Shown piece by piece: positions 1 through 12,756 of a DNA stretch of 64,000 nt. The stretch is from assembly GCA_947044365.1 (NCBI GenBank), contig OX345637.1, positions 2,709,001 through 2,773,000 of the forward strand, read 5' to 3'. Under the pieces are notes generated by a model. The model did not search any database and was not told the origin of the DNA. It saw nothing but the letters and a program-made list of their open reading frames with translations. The first letter of the stretch is position 1. Each line of letters starts with the position of its first letter. Source of the stretch: Petrosia ficiformis. Lineage: Eukaryota; Porifera; Demospongiae; Haplosclerida; Petrosiidae. A program made the translations under genes and the position numbers.

Positions 1-2
1 TG

Positions 3-128
3 TTAAACTATGATGTACCACTAATAGGAACAGATGGTGAAGTGGAAGAGATATGTATTATTAGAAATCTGCAATCTGAAGATATCAACAGTTCAGTACT
101 AAATTATTTACATATGTCATATGAATGA
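3..128 (+). CDS. C-terminal end of a gene entering from the left (partial)
   Basis: An open frame runs from the window edge to a TGA at 126-128 and gives about 41 residues rich in acidic and hydrophobic residues, ending HMSYE. It has no start and no recognisable motif. It reads like the last exon of a gene whose body lies upstream. I do not recognise the family, and a chance open frame is possible because the stretch is short. Confidence 0.3.
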   Translation, partial: LNYDVPLIGTDGEVEEICIIRNLQSEDINSSVLNYLHMSYE

Positions 129-1324
129 TACTATCAGGGTTATATCTTCTTAGGCTTGGATAACGAGGATCTCCAAAGAAAATTTTATACCAAAGAGCCT
201 CAAAACCAAAAATAAATATTTAACACTGGGATAATTAAACCATCGTGTTTATCATTAGGAATGTAATCTCAGTGCACCCATAATTTACAGATGTCAAAAG
301 ACAAAAACTAGCTACATAATAATTATTATACATATTATTGCACCCCCTCTGGGGCGGGGCCCAAGGTCATTGGTAGAAATCATTTCAATATCGATTTCCA
401 TTTAATTTTGAACTCAACATTGTGCATTAAACATTCTAGTTAGAACTCTGACTGTACATAGTTATCAATCATATTATAATATTATATTTTCTTCTGACTC
501 TTTTACATGATAGCATCTGCAAGTTATCAAACAAGAAATAATAATGGTTCACTTAATAATCGAGCAGCTACGACTTATCTTTCAGGTTAGGAATATGATT
601 TTACTTTTTGCAACAGTAGAATTATTATTAATGAAGTTTGAAAAGCCAAAACAACATGAATACCATCAGAAAATAGAATAAGATCCTCTGTTGAATATAA
701 TTATTCTACAAATTTAATATTCAAACAGATTATTGTAAGTTGCCATACTAATATATATAATTCTTGTACTGATGATGTGAAATAGTAACAGTGGGAGTAT
801 AAGATAATGTTGGAAAATGCTGCATGAACTGGAGATATGAAACTTCAGCAAAAGTTCATTATGGAAATGTGCTACAAACAGTTACTATTACTTAAACTTA
901 TTTCCTTTCTAGCACTTGTGCTTGATACCATAAACTTAATTATACAATTACACATACAGATTGTTGGATAATGCAAAAATGTATTTGTGCATTGAAATCA
1001 ATCAAGCTGCAAATATGAATAGTGTAGACAAACAAGCAATTTTTGCATTAGTGATTATGAAATATGAATGTGCTTCAAATTTGTGTATGTATAATGCACA
1101 CGAAAATATTTCAGCACATATTATTGCCTATGACATTGCATTGTTTGGAAAAAGAAAAATACTTTTACACAATTTATAGTCACTAATTTACATATATTTT
1201 ACATTACAGCCTTTTCGCTGTCTCATTGCTCTGACACTGATCCTTTTAGTCACATTTGTGACTGTGTACTAGGTACAGTTACTAAACATTAATAATATTT
1301 CTGATATATAGTATGATATTACAG
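129..1324. other. Stretch without a firm gene; one possible short membrane exon
   Basis: AT-rich sequence with no convincing long frame. After an acceptor-like TTACAG, 1210-1272 reads a 20-residue hydrophobic segment (LIALTLILLVTFVTVY at its end) and then TAG. This could be a small transmembrane exon belonging with the death-domain exon just downstream, or chance. The 72-residue frame at 961-1179 has no domain signature. Confidence 0.3.
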
Positions 1325-1611
1325 GTATTAAGGATCATAACGTGATTTTCAATGCATGCAAGCAATTTAGTGAAAATTGGAAGTACATAGGATCAGCACT
1401 AGGAATTGAGTTAGGTATACTTCATGCTATCAAGAAGGATTGTGATGATGTTAAGGAAATGATGTTTGAGATGATTGCCTCATGGCTAAAACGAGAGAGC
1501 AAGGAACAACCTGTGCCTTCCTGGAATATCTTACTCACAGTACTATCTGATTATGATAGAACAAAAACTGAACAAATTGCTAGTAAATTTGTTTGTAAGC
1601 ATATACAATAA
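1325..1611 (+). CDS. Death-domain exon
   Basis: The exon follows an acceptor (GATATTACAG ending at 1324) and ends at TAA 1609-1611. It enters in phase 1 (GT completes a codon), so the coding start must lie in an exon further left; the GTG at 1342 is not needed as a start. The roughly 95 residues have the death-fold pattern: an early helix around FNACKQFSENWKYIGSALGI, a middle helix, and a basic tryptophan helix MIASWLKRE followed by PSWNILLTVLSDY. Death domains mediate homotypic assembly in apoptosis and innate signalling, and sponges carry many such genes. Here the domain is C-terminal in its protein. Partners and the rest of the gene are not visible. The fold call is by eye. Confidence 0.6.
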
Positions 1612-1711
1612 TTGACTTCTTTGTTTTCTGTTATGAATTTCATAAGCTCTTTTGTAATTCGTTTTAGTGGAACTAAAGTTTATTTTTTCAGTAATATATA
1701 TATTTTTTGTT

Positions 1712-3653
1712 TGACATAATATTGTAATTATTATTATATTACAAATAACTGAATAAAAACTATAAAACATCACTTTATATACACATATAATAAGGTTTCC
1801 GATGATGTCATATAGTTACCACACTTCTCCTTTTTTAAGTTGATATATACTTGTGTATATAACAATATCCACGGGGTTACGAATTCGGGTTGACTGACCA
1901 ACAGCGGTTGTGTGATTTCTTGATGACCAGATAAGTTAGAAGGTGAACACTCAGAGCACCTACTGTATTAGGGCTAGTATAAGTATATACTTCATACTGA
2001 CCAGTCATCGTGATCAGCAAATAAATCTTCGACACACTGGCAATGGGTAGGAGTCTTGTTCTGCCACGAAATTTGCTGTAACCTTATAATCTCCACAGAT
2101 GCAAATAGTACCATCGTTTTTAACAACAGGCCTAGGAATGTTTGGGGCGAACAATCTGAGAAACGAACAGGAGAGATCATTCCATTGCCCTTTAAGCATG
2201 GTAGTTCTTGTTCAAACTTTTCCTTAAGGTAGTATGAGACCAATCTTGGCTTGAAAAATCTGAGTGTAGCGTCTACATCCACAAACATCTTTGCTTTAGT
2301 TCTTTTAAGCAAACCAAGGTTATTCTTGAATACCATCGGGTGTTTGTTTAATATCCTGTCGAGGGAGAGGTTAGTTGTCACATGATTATATTTAACCAAT
2401 TTAGTCTGATCACTTCCATCCAGTTCCTTCCAAAAAGACTGGGTCTTTTACCCTGTGTAACTATCAAGGGTAAGGTTGCTTGTTGAGGTCCTTAGGTAAC
2501 TTCTACATCTAACATTCCAATAAAAGGGAGAGGTTCACCACTGTAAATATGCAATGACACATCAGTGGGCTTTAAGTCCAGTTCACTAGCAAAAATATTA
2601 AGTGTTTCCTCACTAACAGTTAATAGGGAAGCCCCAGTGTTAATCTCCATGGAAATATCCTGTATATTTACCTGAACTTTGGCCATCAAATGTTTGGCTC
2701 CATTAGTAACAGTGACAAAGTTGTAAGTGTCAGGGGTTGGTTCAGTGTCCACAACAAGAGTCTGAGAGACTGGAGGCAGGCTGTTTTTCACAACAGAGTA
2801 CAATGTAGGGCGTGTTTCCTTTGTGATTGGGTATACTTCATGGGTTATCTGGAGTCCAATTTAGGTCTGCTGCTATGACCATCTTTTGCAATATGGCCTT
2901 TCTTGCCACATGCTCATAATTTGCAAAACATAAACTACTGACATTTGACTGGTGGTTTCCTCCACACCTGTGACATGTACAGGGAGAACCTTCCAGTGGC
3001 TGTACACGTTGCACGGCTGGAACGGTCTTGCATAGGACTTTAATATTTCTCGATGCAATTTCCATAGCTTGTGCTATGCAGTACGCAATCTGGTAATTCA
3101 AGTTACCTTCTTGAAGGAGACGACGTTGAATTCCGTAGTCATTGTACTACAAACTAGTCCATGTCTGATCATATCCTCAATGGTTGTCCCAAAATCACAG
3201 TATTCTCAAAGCGCTCTAAGTTCAGCAACATAGTTTGCCAGTGATTTTCTGGCATGACGGTCACTTGTGTTGAACTTGAATCTCTGGATAATAGGTGACA
3301 TTTTAGGGTTAAAGTGGGTCTTGACCATTTCGACTATCTCATTGTAAGTCTTCTCCATTGGTGTGCTTGGTTGCACTAAGCTCTTCAACAAATTGTATGT
3401 CGATGAACCACAGACGGTAAGTAACATCGACCATTTCTTGCATGGATCAATGATGTCGTTGGCATGACTCTACAGTTGAGTTGAAAGTAGTTATCTTCTG
3501 TATGTTGCAAGGTTGACCTTGTATGTTGTAACCTTATTATAGGCAAAGTAAACACACATACCATAAACTAATAACACAGAGACCTATTAATAACTGAATC
3601 CCTTTATACACACATATATTATAAGGTTTCCTATGATATCATAGTTACCACAC
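1712..3653 (-). mobile_element. Deleted LTR retrotransposon, Ty3/gypsy type
   Basis: Read on the minus strand, a 5' LTR-like end begins TGTGGTAACTATGATATCAT at 3653 and runs to about 3523. A diverged partner begins TGTGGTAACTATATGACATC at 1823 and runs to roughly 1712. The 3' copy is preceded by the purine tract AAAAAAGGAGAAG (1824-1836), as expected of a polypurine tract. Between them lie gag, zinc knuckle, protease and the start of reverse transcriptase. The rest of pol is missing, so the element has an internal deletion. LTR outer limits on the low-coordinate sides are approximate. Confidence 0.6.
1992..3427 (-). pseudogene. Broken gag-pol of the minus-strand gypsy element
   Basis: In minus-strand order: a gag capsid-like segment (3427-3206); a zinc-knuckle segment with CHRCGGNH (3101-2838); a retropepsin-like segment with INTGASLLTVS, where the usual aspartate of D-T/S-G reads N (2803-2492); and the beginning of reverse transcriptase (2399-1992), with the palm-entry stretch split between two frames near 2190 (VVKNDGTICICGDYK is in the second frame, 2199-2014). 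Stops and frame changes separate the pieces, and everything beyond the first RT motifs is gone. It cannot encode a functional polyprotein. Confidence 0.65.
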
Positions 3654-3839
3654 AACTCTGATAGGAAGCTACACTATACTGCCTTCAATTAGTGCTATGT
3701 CTGGACAAAATATCTTTTAAGGCTAGCTTCCACAATTCATGTTCATAACCACTTCATTATTATTTCTAAGATATATATATATATATAATATTAACTAATT
3801 TAATAATTAGCCCTCGGGAAGTTATTTATTAGCCCTCAT

Positions 3840-5050
3840 GATGTGATATTATTAGCCTTCATGATGTCATAATTTAATATTATTAGCCCGCATGTTGTAA
3901 TAAGCCCTCATAATAATATTATTATTATAATAATGTAATAATTAGGCCTCATGATGTTATTATTAGCCCTCGATGTAAATATGTTGATTTTATCAGCCTT
4001 GATGAATATACCTTAGGCAGTGCTATTATAATTTTTGCACTATAATCAAATGTGTATTTGAAAGAGCTGTTAAGATATCAGGAGTTTGTAGTATGAAGAC
4101 ACTACACTTCCTAAGAAGTTGGGTCACCACCTGAAGTCATGATCAGTGACTAGTGAAGTAGACTATTACGGATAATTATTAGAGATAATCTCAGTGGTAG
4201 TGCAGAGATCTAGAGGAACTGCTGTGTCGGTTCTGGTACATGTGTCTTAAACGTTTTTATGCAGATATAACCAACAAACAGATAAATAATTATATGAAAT
4301 ATTATCTGGGGTTGTGATCCAGGCAGGGGTGTAATATCAGGTGGATCTGTAATAAACTTTTCAGTTCTTTTATAATTATAAATTATTATTAGAAAACCAA
4401 ACCATACTCTTACAGCAATCAACATTATTGCTGTAAGAGTATGGTTTGGTTTGCTAATAATAATTTATATAAACATTAGGACCAAGACTACAGTTTAATG
4501 TCTGACTAGAATTTTGAGAAAACATTAAAATGCTCGCAGTTTCAACAGTTGGCATTTTTAACCTGAAATACTTTTTAAATCTAACAAGGACATCACTAAC
4601 AAAGTCTATAGGAAAAAGTAAAAACCTATGGTAGCCCCTCTGTAGAACTACCACTGATTGGAATACTGAATGGCTGACACAGTCACTGACACTATATCTC
4701 GTAGGACTGCAGACACTTCTGTAAGTGAAATAGAGAATAGACATCGTCTCCAAGAAATAATACTCGATGAAACTGAGAAAGTTGCTGATTCTAATATTCA
4801 GGACAATGATGGATGGGCAGTATGAACTGCATGTACATATAAATTTAAATTATAGCTTTACACATTTAATAGTGTTGTGATTGTTTCAAAATCGTCAGAA
4901 TTAGCACTTTATTTTAGTTCTTGATAAAATAATTGATCATAAAGACAGCTAAGCATAATCAGTATGAAGTAGAAACAATAGGTAATATATTTCATGTAGA
5001 ACAGGTTTGACTGCTGTTCCATAATACAGTATGCTGTCAATTATTGCAAC
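3840..5050. repeat. Interspersed repeat A, copy 1
   Basis: This segment recurs at about 25980-27030 in the same orientation. Shared landmarks include GAAGACACTACACTTCC, GGTCACCACCTGAAGTCATG, CAACAAACAGATA and CAATCACGAGGGTGTGGCT. Differences are scattered substitutions and small indels, so the two copies are old. No intact coding frame is shared; open frames in either copy are short and not conserved between them. I do not recognise the family. Confidence 0.7.
4381..4465. repeat. Near-perfect 39-bp inverted repeat (hairpin)
   Basis: Arms at 4381-4419 and 4427-4465, with a 7-base loop CAACATT, pair with one mismatch. The sister copy of repeat A (around 26390-26440) has only the left arm, so the hairpin was made in this copy, probably by an inverted duplication. 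Confidence 0.85.
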
Positions 5051-5079
5051 AATCACGAGGGTGTGGCTAGTCATTATTA

Positions 5080-5460
5080 CCCTCGCCGCGTAGCGTAGGC
5101 GGAAGGATACGGTAATCGTTTTGTCTGTGTGTCTGTGTGTTAGCAATTTTTCTGGAAAAATAAAAACATTGACATTTCAAACGGGATACTGGTAGACTTC
5201 AAATTACACAAGGAAAAAAAATAACGTAGGAAATCTTCTAAAACCTTTTGGTTCTAAAGTTATGACAATTTTTATAACTCACAGTTACCGTTTCACGACT
5301 TTATGATGAAACGAGGGCAATAACGAGAGTATATATGGACACACAAACACAAATTATCCTGTTTCATGGCCTGTCGCTAGCCAAGAAACACTTCAAACCA
5401 AAAACAATCGAAGTAATGGTTGCTACTACTATACTACACCACCATTGATGCAAGCTACTT
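5080..5460. repeat. GC-richer repeat-like block, no gene
   Basis: The block begins ACCCTCGCCGCGTAGCGTAG and stands out from its AT-rich surroundings. It ends near a stretch of simple sequence. It looks like part of a dispersed repeat, but no second copy is in the window and no frame is convincing. Confidence 0.3.
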
Positions 5461-5509
5461 AGCTCCACCTACAGGCATGGTCTTGTGCGAGGTATTAAGG
5501 TGATCAAAT

Positions 5510-7930
5510 TCAGGCTTCGGATCCGACTTAAGGATCAATCATCGGGACATTGATATATTATTACAGCTCGTCCCAGCCACACCCACTAGTTTAATTGTGG
5601 AGCTAAGCAGCAGATGTACCTGAATGGTTGTGTCACTCGTATTTCTCTTCACTGATCTCTTGTTCTTCACTGTGCTGCATGGAATATTAACAATGAAAGA
5701 ATAATGGTAGTTTCTAAGTTGAGAAACTTTAATTTTCAGCTTTGTTATACACGATTCTACCCTGATTTAAGGTACATTATACTCAATATTTAATGTAGTT
5801 ATCATCAAGCTGTGTAATGCATTAGCACATTAGACATTAGTATCTATAGTGATCAGATCTAAAAGATCTTTTAATTTGTAAACTAAACGTAAAGTGAAAC
5901 TAAACAGATTTTAGCTAGTTTCTATGTCCATTGATCCCTAACTGGATTTCCTTTTAAATGTGCATTATACTGAATAACTCCATTTAATTATGTGTCTCTC
6001 CATGCCCAACAGTTCTCTGTATAATAGACTGGTAATAGTATTTAATAGTGATGGAAGATAAGTGTCTTTAATAATGAAGCTAGGTATCTTTGCTAGTTTT
6101 TAGGTTTTAATCATCCCTAATTGGATTTCATTTTAAAGGTGCATTATACTGAATAACTCCATTTAATTGTGTGTTTCTCCAAGCCCAATTGTTCACTGTA
6201 TAATAGACTGGTAACAGTATTAAATAACAACACATTAAATTTAGCTACAATAATTACATGTCTTCATAGTATCATAGAGTGTGACATAATTTCATTTAAA
6301 GATCTTTGACATTTCCTTAAGTATCGATTTATCCTAATTTGATGCTCTTGTCAACTCATTTGATTGTGTATGTCTTCATTCCTGTTGTTCTCTGTATCGA
6401 ATATAGAAGGTATTTCATAGTTTCTAAATCACAGCTAATTGTCTTTGGCAGTTCTTATGTTGCATTCATCCCCTGTTTTCTATGTTCTCTGTTAGTTTTT
6501 CTCTTGCAAATATTTATCTAGTGTCAGTTTAAAATGTTGTTTTAAATTACATTTTCTAGCTTCTATCCGGAATCATCTGTTAATTAGAGGTTCTAAAATC
6601 AGCTGCTCTTTTATTGAAGTAATGGTTACTTTGATGGATTGTTATGCCATGTTGTGATGGAGTATTAAAAGCAAACAAGCTTTTTCTGTCATGAAATGGT
6701 ATGATAGCCCAACAAATAACTAAAATATTCAATTTGGTTTTACAAAAGTCAGGAGAACAGTTGGTATGAAGGCCAAAGCAATGGAGGGGACCATTGTCTA
6801 AGTCTTTCCTTAGTTGAGCAACGGCTTTCTGTTTGTTTGGTTCTGTACTCCTCATTTTTATAGCACATCGTGCTGCTTTAGTGAGACGTTTTCTCATTCC
6901 CTCAGTCAATTTCCCTTTTCCCTTGTATTGTGGCTTATCATGGACTAGCTTCTCCAAAGACCTATAACATTTTACACAGTGGTTTGCACACTCCACCTTT
7001 CTAATCACATGACAACAACCAGGTACCTCAGTCACTAATGTGGGATAAACAGAGCTGTCACCATCTCCTATAAGTGTAGGGTGCCGGAGTCCATATTTTG
7101 TTTCAGCCATTTTGAAACCATCTAAAATAACATCCGTCTCCATTGAGGAAGATGGTCCATCCCACTTTTTGAAACAGGTGTGTGTTGATGGTGATTCTCC
7201 AATATTTTGTGCTCGAGTACATGTCCAGCAAAATTTGTTTCTAATACCCAAGTGAAGGATTTTGCTCGTTTGTTTACCAACAATTATACCTACTCCAGAC
7301 TTGGCATTGTAGGAATGTTTGCCATCCACCGTCAACAATAACAGTTATGGCTGGTACATCTTCATGATATGATCCCTGAGCTATTGCCAATTTCTTCTCC
7401 TCTTCTGCAGCTTCCTTCATTGATAGCTCTAATGAATCCCACCACTCTTTCCAATTATCCGTTCCGTTTCCATTAATGATTTTTTTGTCATCACAGGCAC
7501 GCCTATTATTGACATTGCTTCCTTCAGTGTAGCATACCCTTCTCCTGTTACCATTTGGCCCCATACAGCAGATAGATTGCATTCCCATCGCTTGCTTCCC
7601 TCCAATACTGAAGATGTTGGAAATTCAATAGCCATCTTACATTTGTTACACTGAGCAGAAAGAATGGATGCCAAACCTTTGCAACCATGTTCACCACTTC
7701 AAGTTACTTCACCACAACATTCTTTTACATGTTTTGACATGTCTGCAACAAATGTCTGTAGAGACTGCAGGTTGATAATTCGGCATCCTTCTAATGAACA
7801 GGTGGTTTGCAATTGTGTAGATTGCACCTGTTTCTTATGTGCTTGTGGTGAGATGATGTTTCTCCTTTTCTGAAATTTTCCACGGTTTATATGTGAACCT
7901 GGTTTATTCTTAGAATTTCCCATCTAATTA
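5510..7930 (-). mobile_element. Mutator-like DNA transposon, 3' part with transposase
   Basis: The block joins a broken Mutator-family transposase (minus strand) to a downstream end at 5510-6560 built of roughly 180-bp subrepeats; GCATTATACTGAATAACTCC occurs at about 5962 and 6141. The same end sequence, starting GGATCCGAC.TAAGGATCAATCATCG, recurs at 22084-23190 and, reverse-complemented, at 23700-24195. I could not find the matching upstream terminal repeat between 7930 and 8577, so this copy is probably truncated on its 5' side. Confidence 0.6.
6580..7923 (-). pseudogene. Mutator-like transposase, frameshifted
   Basis: Four overlapping minus-strand frames together span a transposase of about 445 residues. 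The N-terminal piece has EGCRIINLQSLQTF and a following zinc-binding pattern (CNKCKMAIEFP). The core shows VDGGW, then GVGIIVGKQTSK, HTCFKKWDG, IGDGDSSVYPTL and KVECANHCVKCYRSLEKL, the order expected for the RNase H-like core of this family, with D/D/E candidates in DGG, GDGDSS and VECANH. An in-frame TGA lies near 7699 and frame changes occur near 7450 and 7300. The coding region is therefore dead as it stands, although its 3' half (7338-6580) is a clean 252-residue frame. Confidence 0.75.
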
Positions 7931-8577
7931 ATTATTATGTATCATAAAATCATGATACACAATAATGCTATTACAACATGATATATTTATTATTATTATT
8001 ATACTTACATATATCAGTTTAGCAGTTGTAGTTCTCAATTCACAGTAGTTGATTTCTTCTGAAAAGAACAGTTTACTTAAAATGTCACTGATCCACTGGA
8101 AATATAATTATAGTAGTCTTGGAGATGCAATAATCAGGTTGAAATTCCCGCGTACTTCACATCAAGTTCAACCCAGCATTAATTTCATTATAATAATAAA
8201 TTTTATAAAATAATAAATTTTGTCGCCAAAAATACGGATCACTATTCTTTTTTAGAACAGATTGACAATACTAAATTTACAACAAACTATCTAAAATTAC
8301 TCTGGTGAATCCCTCGAGGATGTTGGTAGCTTTGTTTGTAGCAAGTTTTGTAGTTCTGAGATCTTCCAGAGTTGAGATTTTTGGCGAAAGAATTGTGAAA
8401 GATGTGGTGATGGTAGGTTCATCTCTTTCAGCACAATATCCATAATTTTTGCTGTCCAATAAAGCATGTGTATGGTTAGTCTCTTCATTGACTTTCATCT
8501 CTATACTCACTGTAATTTTCAAGTTACATGATAATTAGTGCAACTATTTAATATTCAAAATTATTTATCCCGTAACC
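7931..8577. other. No recognisable gene
   Basis: AT-rich sequence between the Mutator-like transposase and a MITE end. An 81-residue minus-strand frame at 8277-8522 has no recognisable domain. No partner for the terminal repeat at 5510-6560 was found here. Confidence 0.4.
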
Positions 8578-8684
8578 TTAAGGGGACTGTTGTTTATGTA
8601 TACTAAATTTAGCAATTTTAGCTATTAAAAAAATCGCTAAATTGAATACTAACATTAATTTGAATGCAATTGTTAATAAATGAT

Positions 8685-8872
8685 TGTACTGATATGTAAC
8701 TGTGTTGATTATGTTTATCTAATGTAACCAGGAGTTCACCATGTGCTAAGACATGTGCTCTCTGTTCTAGAACATTCCTTTTGTATATATATATAAGTAC
8801 TGTTGTGTTGTCACAGGCTGTTGGTTGTTGATTGTTAATTGATATACTCTTTACATGGTTCCAACTATTACA
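8685..8872 (+). repeat. 5' LTR (188 bp)
   Basis: TG...CA ends. Carries a TATATATATAAG box-like run about 80 bases before the end. Differs from the 3' LTR by a few substitutions and lacks the internal 27-bp duplication present there. Confidence 0.9.
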
Positions 8873-8884
8873 TGGTGTCAGAGG
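8873..8884 (+). promoter_or_regulatory. Primer-binding site of the gypsy element
   Basis: TGGTGTCAGAGG immediately follows the LTR CA end. It starts TGG, as expected for pairing with a tRNA 3' CCA. The priming tRNA is not determined. Confidence 0.6.
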
Positions 8885-8888
8885 TAAA

Positions 8889-11800
8889 ATGGCAACCTAC
8901 CAGATTTCCCCACCAGAATGTTTCACTTTTCAGCACCCGGATAACTGGCCTAAATGGATCAGAAGGTTTGAGCGATTCCGCCAAGCATCAGGCCTGAACA
9001 GAAAAGAGGAACAGAGTCAAGTAAATACACTGATCTATACTATGGGGGATGAGGCAGACGACATACTGTCATCATTTGGACTTACCGAAGAACAGAAGAG
9101 GGAATATGCGACAGTGAAAGATAGGTTTGAAAAGTACTTCGTCAAGAAGCGTAACTCGATTTTCGAACGAGCGAAGTTCAACAACCAGTCTATCAGAACA
9201 CTGTGACTATGGTGCACTAACGGACGAGATGATCCACGACCGGATTGTTGTAGGCATTCTTAACTGTAGTCTATTAGAATAGTTACAACTTGAAAAAGAC
9301 CTCACTTTGGAGAAAGCAGTCACCAAAGTACGTCAGAGCGAAGCAGTAAAACAGCAACTACCTGTTGTACGAGGCGTCCCGGAATCGGTGGAAGCTATAC
9401 ACAAGTCAACAGACAGACGAACCTGCAAGGGTGATAAAGGCAGTCAAGGGACAAAGCCAAATTTTAACAGACCATCAAAATGTCAACAGCAAAGAGGACT
9501 ATGTACTCGATGTGGAAAGTTGCCATCCCATCCCAAAAGCAAATGTCCAGCCCGAGACACTACCTGCCACAAATGCAAAAAGAAAGGACTCTACCAAACA
9601 GTTTGTCGCAGTACAGGAATCATTGACACCGTGGAAGACGATCAATTCCTCGGAACAATACATACCAAAAGTGATCAAGGATGGAACATCACACTCGAGC
9701 TGAATGGAAAATTCTGTAACTGTAAAATCGATACTGGAGAAGACGTCACTGTCATATCCGAGAAAAGCTTCCGTGAACTGGGACCTCGCAAGCTCTACCC
9801 ATCCAGTCGTATTCTGAAAGGTCCAAACTCACAGCCACTTGGAGTAATTGGCAAATTCCCTGGTACTCTTTGTCATCGAAACAGAAGAACTACCCAAGAA
9901 ATATTTGTCATCAAAAACCTAGCAAAACCGTTACTAGGAAGACCTGCTATTGAACAGCTACAGTTGATTTCTCTGGTTGACACAATTGAAGGCAGTGCAA
10001 AGGACACTTGGATCCAGACCCACCCTAAACTGTTCCAGGGTCTTGGAAGACTGAAAGGACCATACACCATCCAGCTAAAAGAAGGAGCCAAACCTTACAC
10101 ACTGAGTACACCAAGAAGAGTGGCCATTCCATTGTTACCAAAAGTCAAAGAAGAGCTCCAAAGAATGGAGAGTCTAGGAGTGATTTCTAAAGTGAAGGGC
10201 CAGTCAGAGTGGTGTGCGGGAATGGTTGTGGTAAAGAAGAAACGTGATGGGAAGGTACGCATCTGTGTGGACTTAACGAAGCTGAATCAGAATGTTCGCA
10301 GAGAAAGACACATCTTACCATCCGTGGAGCAGACTTAGGCCCAATTAGGAACAGCAACAGTTTTCTCCAAACTCGATGCAAATTCAGGGTTTTGGCAGAT
10401 CGAACTTGACAAAGACTCTGCCCTTCTGACAACATTTATTACGCCTTATGAAAGATACTGCTTCAATCGCTTGCCATTTGGTATCACATCTGCCCCCGAG
10501 CATTTCCAAAGGAGAATGTCTGAAGTCCTGGTCGACCTTGAAGGGGTGGTATGTATGATGGATGACATCTTGGTACATGGATCGAGTGAAAGTGAGCATG
10601 ACAAGCGACTGGCAGAGGTACTTCAACAACTTGAAGCAGCTGGACTCACTTTAAACCGAGAGAAGTGTGAAATCTCCAAATGGCAGATCTCCTTTCTCGG
10701 GCAGACAATAGATGCAAATGGAGTCCGACCAGACCCCTCCAAACTGAAAGCTATCCAAGAGCTACCTATACCCACCAATGTTTGAGAGTTGAGGCGAGTA
10801 CTTGGGATGGTAAACCAGCTGAGAAAGTTTCCCCCTTACTTAGCAGACAAACTAAAACCGCTGTGTGAGCTTCTCATCACCAAAAACCAATGGCTTTGGG
10901 AGAGGGCGGCACATCAAGAAGCATTCCAGTTGATTAAAGAAGAAATGAGCTCTAGTCACACACTGACTTTGTACAATCCCTCCTTGGAAACCTGTGTTAG
11001 TGCAGATGCTTCTTGATTTGGACTGGGAGCAGTATTGAGGCAGAAACAGGCAACAGGAGAATGGAAACCAGTTGGGTTCATTTCAAGAAGTCTGACAGCA
11101 ACAGAACAACGCTATGCACAGATAGAAAAGGAGGCTCTAGCTGTAACTTGGGCTTGTGAAAGGTTCAAAGACTATCTCACTGGCCTACACTTCAAAATTG
11201 AAACGGACCATAAACCACTTGTACTCTTGTTATCTGAGAAGAGCCTGGATGAAGTTCCGATCCGAGTGCAAAGATTTCGGCTCCGTTTGATGCGATTTGA
11301 TTCTTCTATCGAACATGTACCAGGAAAGAATCTTACAACAGCTGATACACTTTCGAGAGCCCCCATCCTAGAGGCAGAATGCTCAGCGGAAACCTTACAG
11401 CAGGAAGTAGAACTTTTTGTCAACCATCTTCTCAGTGAATTACCAGTATCTGAAAATCGACTACAACTGATACGATGGCACCAGGAAGAAGATGAAGTCT
11501 GTCAAGAACTGATCAAATTGTGTCTTAAAGGATGGCCAGATAGAAACCAGTTAAAAGGCATTATCAAATCTTACATCCCTGTAGCCCAGCAGTTGTCTGT
11601 TCATGAAGGATTATTGCTACGTGGAAGAAGAATTGTCATCCCAAGTTCGCTCAGAGCAGAAATGTTAGAGAAACTACATCAAGGTCATCAAGGTATGACA
11701 AAATGTAAGCAAAGAGCTAGGCAATCCATATGGTGGCCAAGAATATCTCAGGATATTGAAGATCGTGTTCAGAAATGTCTCACATGCTTAAAGTTCCACA

Positions 11801-12737
11801 AGCAGCTTGCTGAACCATTGATCCCGACATCCCTCCCAGACTACCCATGGCAAAGGGTTGGCACGGACCTCTTCGAATGGAAGAAGGTAACATATTTATT
11901 GATAATAGACTCTTACTCTCGTTTTATAGAAATGGCTAAATTAACAAAACTAACTTCAAAAGAAGTAATTAGCCATACTAAGTCTATTTTCTCCCGACAT
12001 GGAATACCAGAAGTTGTAGTTTCAGACAACAGTCCACAATTTTCTGCAGAGGAATTTACCCTTTTTGCTCGTGAGTACAACTTCACTCACATTACTAGCA
12101 GTCCCAAGTACCCACAAGCAAATGGAGCAGCAGAGCGAGGAGTGAAAACCCTGAAACGTTTACTAGACAAACGTGAAGACCCCTACAGTGGACTTTTGGT
12201 GTATCGGTCTACTCCTTTAGAGAATAGATTTAGTCCTGCCGAGTTGCTCATGGGAAGAAAGTTGAGAACAACACTCCCTATTTTACAAAGTGAGTTGTGC
12301 CCAAGGCTACCAGACCACTCAAAACTGAAGAAAACAGAGGAGAAAATACGGGAGAGACAGAAAAGAAATTTTGACACTCGACACAAAGCAAGAAGTCTCA
12401 GCTCATTAAAGCCAGGAGACATAGTGTGGCTTCCAGAATATGAAACCAAGTGAGAGATGAAGTAGCACCTAGATCATATATAGTTGATACAACAGAGGGA
12501 GGTAGATATCGAAGAAACCGTAGACATATAGTGCCAATACCAGAAAACAAAATAACTGAAAAGGAGACTAATAGAAAGGCAGAAGAGCACCATCTATCCT
12601 CTAATGTGGTAGGACAGCCAAATCAAGACAAAGACCTTGTTCATGAAAACAATGAGAAAGACTTGGTGCGTACCAGGTGTGAAAGATTGTCAAAGATGCC
12701 TCTTCGTTACAGTCCATGCCAAGAGAACAATAACTAA
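8889..12737 (+). pseudogene. Gypsy gag-pol with frameshifts and stops
   Basis: Gag starts at ATG 8889 and ends at TGA 9204-9206. Coding continuity moves to another frame there, and that frame carries a TAG near 9280. From 9307 the pol frame is continuous except for TAG at 10336, TGA at 10783 and TGA at 11014, then shifts again near 12450 into the C-terminal tail (to 12737). Domains in order: gag; two zinc knuckles (CTRCGKLPSHPKSKC and CHKCKKKG); protease with IDTGEDVTVIS; reverse transcriptase with CMMDDILVHG; RNase H; integrase with an HHCC finger and D,D-E core (SDNSPQF, YPQANGAAERG). It is a near-complete but inactivated polyprotein gene. Confidence 0.9.
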
Positions 12738-12756
12738 ATTTTCCTGGAAAGGGAGA

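Noticed and set aside
961..1179. 72-residue frame before the death-domain exon
   Set aside because: No domain, no clear splice relation to the death-domain exon and AT-rich codon content.
4454..4753. 99-residue minus-strand frame in repeat A (and 26410-26619)
   Set aside because: The frame is not kept between the two copies of the repeat; stops and indels fall inside it.
11172..12449. Antisense frames in the gypsy pol region
   Set aside because: Shadows of the pol frame on the other strand.
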